64,000 nt of DNA, from assembly GCF_949987535.1 (NCBI RefSeq), contig NC_080066.1, forward strand, positions 96,332,413 to 96,396,412. Reading direction: 5' to 3'. Both the position numbers and the translations under genes were made by a program. Positions 12,901 through 21,900 of this stretch are shown here, piece by piece. The notes beneath the pieces were generated by a model, which was given only the letters and a program-made list of their open reading frames with translations, was not told where the DNA came from and searched no databases. This stretch comes from Balaenoptera acutorostrata. Lineage: Eukaryota; Chordata; Mammalia; Artiodactyla; Balaenopteridae. Every line of letters begins with the position of its first letter. The stretch's first letter is position 1.

Positions 12901-15900
12901 CTAATAGTTCAGACTCCATGATCAGCAAGCCATATTTACATTATAATTTACTTTCTTAGGTAGAATGCCTATAAGGAATGTATTGAGCTACTACTCAAAT
13001 AAGGGTTCTGATTCATTTGATTTGGTTCTCATGATATATTTAGTGGTAGCATTCTTATTTATACACAAATCTCTAGTGAATATGTTTAGTAGAAGTCCAT
13101 CTCTAAGAGACAGAACCATTTTTGGTACAGAAAAAAATAATACAAAGCCTGCAAAGCCAAGGGCAAGATCTAGGAAGACAGTAGCAACGTCACCAAGGAA
13201 TATACCACCTAGGGAAGTCTACTGGCAGGCAATAGCTAGTCTTCCCTGATAATACCAAATCTTACTATGTCTTTCCCACCCCTCACTCCCAGAATTCAAT
13301 ACATATGAAATATTGACAACTCATGTTTATCCAGGAAGATGTTAATTGATTTATGGATAAAAGATGGATAGAAAAGAAGTATAAAACAATTAGAATTACT
13401 ATCAATCGACAACAATGAATTTATATTTCAGAAGGTACCTACTGTTTGGAACTATTCAGTAACAGAAAGATGTCACATAGTCTGCCGCTAAGTGGGAACC
13501 CCCTTCTTCACCCCTTACCAACATCTACTTACTACTCCTCTAAGGAAAAGAAGAAAGAAAACATGTTCCCAGTAGCCCCACAACTGAAATCCTGGGCAAC
13601 TATAAACTTATCCTAATGCAAAATCATGTTTTATATGGCAAATACAGAATTGAATTTCTTTAATCTGTCTGATCCTAATGGTTTGTTAAGATAAAGAATT
13701 CGGAGGAGAGAGAGGAACAAATGAGGAATGGGAAACAATGCAGATCAAAGCCCAGGACTTTCCTAGGAAGATTTCTGGACAAGAAACAATCAAGCCTCAT
13801 CCTAAAATGTTTAAATTCAAGGTTAAATTGATCTAGGAGCTCACCTCACAATAGGCCAAGTTAAAGAAGTCTGAATTATACAGAAAACAAAATTTGAAGA
13901 AGGTGATATTAAGTAGACAAGCTACCTTTATGATAGCTAAAAGGAGAGGCTGTTTACAAAAAGACAGCTACCCTGGAACACCATTACATCCCCTCTCCCT
14001 CCACAGAAATGTCTTGAAAATAGGTGGTTCAGGAAAACCCAACCCATTCAATGATGAGTAAAAAGTATACAATCCATAAGGACACTATAAGATTAAAAGA
14101 AAGCAAAGCATAACATAACTTATTAACATAAGAAAAACACTCAGAAAAATGTTGTCCCAGAGAAAATGAAAATTGTATGCATAGAGTTTGCTATGGACTT
14201 AAAAAACATAACAAAGCAATCATCTCTATGAAAGACAGAAATGAAAGCAGAAATATAAGAACTCAAGGAAAAGATGGTAAGAAAACAGGAAATGACACAC
14301 AAATAGATGAAACTCATGAAAGAAGCAGAAGAAAAAATATAATCATCACAGAATGAAGGCAAAACTGGAAGAGACATAAGGGTGAATAAATATCTTGGAA
14401 AATATGGTAAAGGACATAGAAAAAAATTTTAACTGAACAAAGTAAAAGAAAATAAAAGGACTTAAGAGAGAATATAATACAGAAGAAAAGCAAAGAATTT
14501 AAACATAATTTGTGTTTCTAAATTATTGAGTCCCTCACGAAATTTAAATGAAATAGAAAAAGATATTTAAAGGTTAATTCAAGATTCAAGACCCAAAACA
14601 GTCAAAATAAAGATGTATCCAAGTAAAGTCAATAAACTTCAAAGATAAAGGGAAAAAAAATCTGTTAGGTAGCCTGTCAAAAAGATCTAGTTGTTTATGA
14701 GGGGGAAAAATCATGCTCTCCTCTGACTTGTTCATAGAAACAGTCAATGCCAGAAGATAACAGAATCACATTAACAAGTTCCTTAAAGAAAATGTGGGGT
14801 GGTGGTGGGATGAATTGCAAGACTGGGATTGACATACATACACTAATATGTATAAAATAGATAACTAATAAGAACCTGCTGTATAAAAAACAAACAAAAA
14901 CCCTCAGTGACTTTGGTGTTTGATAAAAAACAAAAACAAAAACAAAACAAAACATATTCAAAGTGAAAAAAAGAAAATGTGAACTGAAGATTTTATATCC
15001 AGCTAAATCTTCAAGTATAAAGGCTATGACTAACAGTTCTGAGCGTCCAAGAACTCAGGGAGTATTGCTTCAATGAGCCCTTCTTGGGAAAACATAAGAG
15101 AAAAAGCTTTGGTCAACCAAGAGATAATTAGGGCAACTATAGTAACAGAACTGATGTGAACATTTAAATATATATAATACAACTAAGACACAAATGTGAC
15201 AGATGACCTAATGTCAAATACCCAGAGAGAGAGATAGAGAGATAAGAGAGTGAGAGAAAGGGAGAAAGAGATATAATACAACTTAAAAAAAAGGTGGGGG
15301 GGCGGGGGGGGGAAGAACTTCCCTGGTAGTCCAGTGGTTAACACTCCGTGCTCCCAATGCAGGGGGACCAGGTTCGATCCCTGGTCAGGGAACTAAAATC
15401 CCACATACTGCAACTAAGTCTGTGTGCCCCAACGAGAGCCGCATGTCACAACTACTGAGCCCACGCGCTCTAGAGCCTTCACACTGCAACAAGAGAAGCC
15501 CACGCGCTGCAACGAAGACCCAGCGTGGTCAAAATAAATAATAAATAAATAAAAATTTTAAAAAAGATGGGTAGGGCATGAGGGGGAGAAAATAAGAGGA
15601 AGAAGTAGGCCAATAACCTCATCCATTATAAATGCCAAAGGATATTATATAATACAATGAAGTTTTAATTGAAGTTTAAGCATATTTTTAATAGTACAAA
15701 AGTGTATTATTAAGTAAAATTGGGTTGGGAGAGAGGAAATAGACTAACTTTACCATTGCTCATACATGGTCAAACATTACGCAAAGGTATACCACAAAAA
15801 TGAAAACAAAAATATAACAAAGACAGAAATCTTAACATCAGTCTAGGTAGAATTTGGGTCAAAAAGCAATAAACAAAGCAAAGATGAATATTTCATAATG

Positions 15901-18900
15901 CTAGAAAGTGCAATCCCAAATGAAGATATAGCAATGATGACTATGCACCAATAAACATAGAATAAACATTCATAAAGAAAAACTACTGGATAGAGTGGGG
16001 TGCACTGTCAGTTAGAGACTAATTTACCTCTCTCATAATTCATGCAGATTAAAGTGACAAAAATTATATAAAATTACAGAAGACCCAAATAACATGTATA
16101 AAATGGATATAATTGATATATATCAAATTCTACACCCTAAAATACAAAATGTATCTTCTGTTCAAGTGGATGGATCATTCACAGAAATTGATCATATACA
16201 AGACCACACAGAAAATTTCAATAAAAATCAAAATAATACAAATTAGCATTCTCACTACAATATAACTGAAAATTAATGACCACAAGATGTCTTTACCACC
16301 TAGATATGAATGTGAAAATTCTCAATTAAACAACTCTTCAATGAGAAATACAAATATACTGCTCAGCATCAAGAAAATAATCATAAAAAATTACATATAA
16401 GAATTACATTAAATTAATAACTTAGGGAGAAGTGATATCTTTATGATGTTAAATCTTTTTATTCAGGAACTTGTCTTCATTTGCACAATTCTTTCTTTTT
16501 TTTTTGGCCATGCCACGGGGCATCTGGGATCTTAGTTCCCCGACCAGGGATCGAACTTGTGTCCCCTGTAGTGGAAGTGCGGAGTCCTAACCACTGGACC
16601 ACCAGGGAAATCCCTGTACAATTTATATTCTTTTATTATTAAATTTACAGCAACTAAATATAATGGAAAAAAGGACATTTATCTTCTATCTGGTTATTAT
16701 TTTTATATAGGAAATATGTTAATTTCTAAATATTAATTTTGTATCCTGCTACTTACTGTTTATAGAGGTATTTCAATTGATATTCTTGGATTTTCCTAAT
16801 ATTCAATTATTTAATCTGCAAAGGTGACAGATTTATCCCTATCTTTCCAATTTTTATAACTCCATTTTCTTTCTCTAGTTTTTTTTTGTTGGTTAGCACC
16901 TCCAATACAATGTTAAATAGCAGCCGTAAGACACAGTTGTTTTGTTCTGGACTGTAGAGGGGATGCTTTCAATGTTTCTCTTTTAAGCATAACAGCCTTT
17001 TAAATAACAATTTTCTAAAGCTTCTCTAATTGAAACACAAATTATCCCAATCAGTTAGTACCAACATATTTGGTGTGACACACAAGAAGTATTACCTGTA
17101 ACATTTTAATTATTTTTCTTTTCAACTTACTTTATAGTATCTGCAAAGCTGACTCGACGAGAGTTTTTCTTATTTCTCAAAGCATTGGATTCCTACGGGC
17201 AGAGAATATATGGTATGATTTTTAATGAAACCACTGTGAATTAGGTCTCCAAGATTACGATAGACAGAGACCAGTTCTTATTCTGAATTAATGTGATATC
17301 ATTAATTTTGATAATTAATCTGATTCTCCAAAAAATTCCAATATAGAAGCACTTAACGTGAATATGATTTTCAATGTGAAAAATAAGCACAGGGCTTCCC
17401 TGGTGGCGCAGTGGTTGAGAATCTGCCTGCTAATGCGGGGGACACGGGTTCGAGCCCTGGTCTGGGAAGATCCCACATGCCACGGAGCAGCTGGGCCCGT
17501 GAGCCACAATTGCTGAGCCTGCGCGTCTGGAGCCTGTGCCCCGCAACGGGAGGGGCCGCAATGGAGAAAGGCCCGCGCACCGCGATGAAGAGCGGTCCCC
17601 GCACCGCGATGAAGAGTGGCCCCCGCTTGCCGCAACTGGAGAAAGCCCTCGCACGAACCGAAGACCCAACACAGCCAAAAATAAATAAATAAATAAATAA
17701 ATAAATAAGAAAATCCTTTAAAAAAAAAAAAAAAATAAGCACAGTGACACAAACAACATATTTAAGGAAGGTGATTACTATCCCTTACCTTTTCTCTCTC
17801 CTTTAAATGAATGGTTATTTTGCAATTAAGTAGAAGAAAGACTGGGAACAAAACAAGTGATATGTTGCCTTTTATGGTAACCCTACTATACTATTTTTAA
17901 GATTAAAAAAATTTTTTTAATTGCGGTAAAATACAATTCACATAAAATTTACCATCTTAACCACTTTTAAGAATTTTAATTTTTGGGGGTGGTGGTGTGA
18001 TGAATTGGGAGATTAGGATTGACATATATACATTAATATGTATAAAATGGATAACTAATAAGAACTGCTGTATAAAAAAATAAATAAAATAAAATTCAAA
18101 AATTAAAAAAATTTTTTTTTAATTTTATTGTGGTAAGAACACTTAATCTAACCTCTTAACAGATTAAGTGTACGATACAATACTGTTAACCATAGTGACA
18201 ATGTTGTACAGCGGATCTCTAGCATTCATTCATCTTGCATAACTGAAACTTTATACCTGTTGATTAGCAACTCCCCATTTCCCCCTCCTCTCTGTCCCTG
18301 GCAACCACTGTTCTCTTCTCTGCTTCCACGAGTTTGACCATCTTAGACAGCTCATATAAGTGGAATCATGTAGTATTTGTTCTTCTGTGACTATTTTACT
18401 TAGCATAACATACTGAAGCATCTTAACTGTTTTTTTTAAATTAATTAATTTATTTCGTTGCAGTGCGTGGGCTTCTCATTGCGGTGGCTTCTCCTGTTGC
18501 GGAACATGGGCTCTAGGGGGGTGGGCTTCAGTAGTTGCGGCACGCGGGCTCAGTAGTTGTGGCTCACGGGCTTAGCTGCTCTGCAGCATGTGGGATCTTC
18601 CCGAACCAGCGCTCAAACTGGCGTCCCCTGCATTGGCAGGTGGATTCCCAACCACTGCGCCACCAGGGAAGTCCTTAACTGTTTTTTTTTTTTAAATTTA
18701 TTTATTATTTATTTATTATTTATTTTTGGCTGTGTTGGGTCTTCGTTTCTGTGTGAGGGCTTTCTCTAGTTGTGGCAAGCGGGGGCCACTCTTCATCGCG
18801 GTGCGCGGGCCTCTCACTGTCGCAGCCTCTCTTGTTGTGGAGCACAGGCTCCAGACGCGCAGGCTCAGTAGTTGTGGCTCACGGGCCTAGTTGCTCCGCG

Positions 18901-21900
18901 GCATGTGGGATCTTCCAGACCAGGGCTCGAACCCGTGTCCCCTGCATTGGCAGGCGGATTCTCAACCACTGCGCCACCAGGGAAGCCCCCTTAACTGTTT
19001 TTAAGTGTACACTTCAGTAATGTTAAGTACCTCTATATGGTCGTGCAACAAATCTCCAGAAATCTTTTCATCTTGCAAAACTGAAATTGTATATCCATTA
19101 AACAACTCCTCCTTTCCCCCGCCAACCTGCCCACAACCACAATTTTACTTTCTGTCTCTATGAATATGACTACTGTAGGTACTTCTTAAGTGTAATTTAT
19201 AAAGTATTTGTCTTTTTGTGACTGGTTTATTTCACTTAACATAATGTCCTCAAGGTTCATCCATGTTGTAGTATGTATCAGAATTTCCTTTTTTTTTTTT
19301 AACATCTTTATTGGAGTATAATTGCTTTACAATGGTGTGTTAGTTTCTGCTTTATAACAAAGTGAATCAGCTATACATATACATGTATCCCCATATCTCC
19401 TCCCTCTTGCATCTTCCTTCTTTTTTTAAGGCTGAATAATATTCTATAGACACCACATTTTGTTTATCCATTCATCTATCAATGGACTCTGGGTTGCTTC
19501 CACCTTTTGGCTACTGTGAATATCACTGCTATGAACAGTGGTATACATATCTTCAAGACCCTGCTTTAATTCTTTTGGGTATACACCCAGAAGTGGAATT
19601 GCTGGATCATATGGTAATTCTATTTTAATTTTTGGAGGAACCACTATATTTTACAGCGGCTGCACCATTTACATTCCCACCAACAGTGCACAAGGGTTCC
19701 AATTACTCCACATCCTAGCCAACACTTGCTATTTTCTATTTTGTTTTTTTTTTAATAGTAGCCATCCTAATGGGTATGAGTTGATATCTTACTGTGGTTT
19801 TGATTTGCATTTCTCTAATGATTAGTGATGCTGAGCATCTTTTCATTATAATTTACTTTTATTTTCCCTCATCTTCCTTAACAATGGCAAACATTTTTAC
19901 TCACGTAGATACTGAACACAAAAAGCAAAAGACAACAACAAATGAAATCCATAGAGAATTTTAACTGTGCTAATTCTGGATAACTGAGGACAAGTTTTGT
20001 TATAACAAAGAATCATCCTCTCTGTTAAGATCTTTGGCAGACACTACAGGCAGCTTTGAGCTTAATAATGACAATAATATGGACATAGTAAATACTACTA
20101 TATTTCTTACTAAAAACCCCTGAAATTTGTGTGGTATATTGGAAAGAGCACTGAGTTAGAAATTAGGAGATTAGAGCTCCAATATGAAGTTTGCCACTAA
20201 CTGTGTGGGCTTAGACAAAACATTTAACCTCTCTGGACCTCACATTTCTCATCTATATAATGAAGGAACTAGATTCAAGATTAGTATTGAGGTCCTGTTG
20301 GTTTTAAAGCTCTATGAGTCTATGAATCTGTCATTTACTCATTCAAACATTCATTAAATTAAAAAACACCACACATACCAAATCCCATGCTGAGTGATGG
20401 AAAAAGACTGGTAAAGGAAACAATACAGTCCTTACTCTAATGGGGATTAATGGTGAAACAGATTAAAACAAAAAATCCACACAAATATAAAATTCAAAGT
20501 GTAATGAGTGGTGTGAATAAACACTGTATATAAAAAAATAATTTAGCCTGATAATCACGGAATATTTCTTTGAGGAAGTACATTTAAGTTGAGACCTGAA
20601 GGATTAGTTAGTAGTCAGATGAAGAGTTGGGCAGAGGGAAAACATTCTAGGCAGAGCATGTGCAAAGGCCCTGAGGCAGAGAAAGGCTTGATGTATTTGA
20701 GAAATAGAAAGATAAGAGAGGCAGAAGTAGCATAAGCACTCAGAATTATATGGTCTCCAAAACTATACACATTTCATCAATCAACAAAATGTACTGAAAG
20801 TGAACTATATACCGGGCATAATATATTAAAAAACATATAACGAAGTCCCAACCTCAGAGAGTTCTCAATTTAGAATGGACATTAGTAAACAATTACAACA
20901 GAAGATGTTAAGGGATGATTTTCTGAGAGAAATGATACCAAAACTGAGTCTTGAAAACAAATAGGAATTACCAGATAAACAGGACTACAGGGCTTCCCTG
21001 GTGGCACAGTGGTTAAGAATCCGCCTGCCAATGCAGAGGACACAGGTTTGAGCGCTGGTCTGGGAAGATCCCACATGCCGCGGAGCAACTAAGCCCGTGA
21101 GCCACAACTACTGAAGCCCATGTGCCTAGAGCCCATGCTCCGCAACAAAAGAAGCCACCGCAATGAGAAGTCTGCACACCACAACGAAAAGTAGCCCCCA
21201 CTCGCCGCAACTAGAGAAAGCCCGTGTGCAGCAACGAAGACCCAACGCAGCCAAAATTAATAAATAAATTAATTAATTTTTAAAAAAGGGGACTACAAAT
21301 ATATGATAAACCAAGTATGATAAAATATTAATTATAGAATCTAGGTAATGACTATATGAACATTCACCCTAAAATTCTTTCCACTTTTCAGTGTGTTTGA
21401 AAAACAAATTTTTAATAAAATATTGGCAGATAAACGAAGAATGAGGGACTAGCCATCTAGACAGAGGTAACATCACATGTAAATACCTGCAGGCTTGACA
21501 GTTCATGTCTGTTTGGGGAATGGTAAACAGTTCTGAATGGTGAGATACATGTATGAGAGTGGCAAGAAAGAAGTCTGGAAAAGCAAATAGGGGTTAAAAA
21601 TCAAGAGTGCCAGCTTGCTCAAGTGTTTGGATTTTAACCTTAAGGCCATGGGATGCTTACTTGTACATATTCAACTGAGAATCATTTATGACATTCTCCC
21701 TTCATATAGCTAATAAAGTTTCTAACTATTAAAAATATCACTGAAAACAGTCATCTATAAAGCATTTGTACCAGAGACTTACCTGAACAGTTTCATTCCC
21801 ATTCCCACCTCTGAGGTCCTGAAGAGGACTCCTTGGGGGTTTCAAAATCTAGAACAGAATTATTCAAGAAAATCTGCAATGTCTATTAATAATCACTTCA

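Larger units (their letters stand above)
17880..19860 (-). repeat. L1 fragment, minus orientation, with nested insertions
   Basis: Reverse L1 3' UTR and ORF2 end runs from about 17880 through 19860 (ccatagtgacaatgttgtac, gtggaatcatgtagtatttg, gggtatacacccagaagtgg, accaacagtgcacaagggttcc). It is broken by an L1 end near 17975-18095, two SINEs (18435-18989) and another L1 end (19291-19417). Confidence 0.8.

Noticed and set aside
17315..17752. 145- and 123-codon minus-strand ORFs
   Set aside because: They lie within a GC-rich SINE; many SINE copies here give the same kind of ORF (same GSQALERRLSSCG-like wording).
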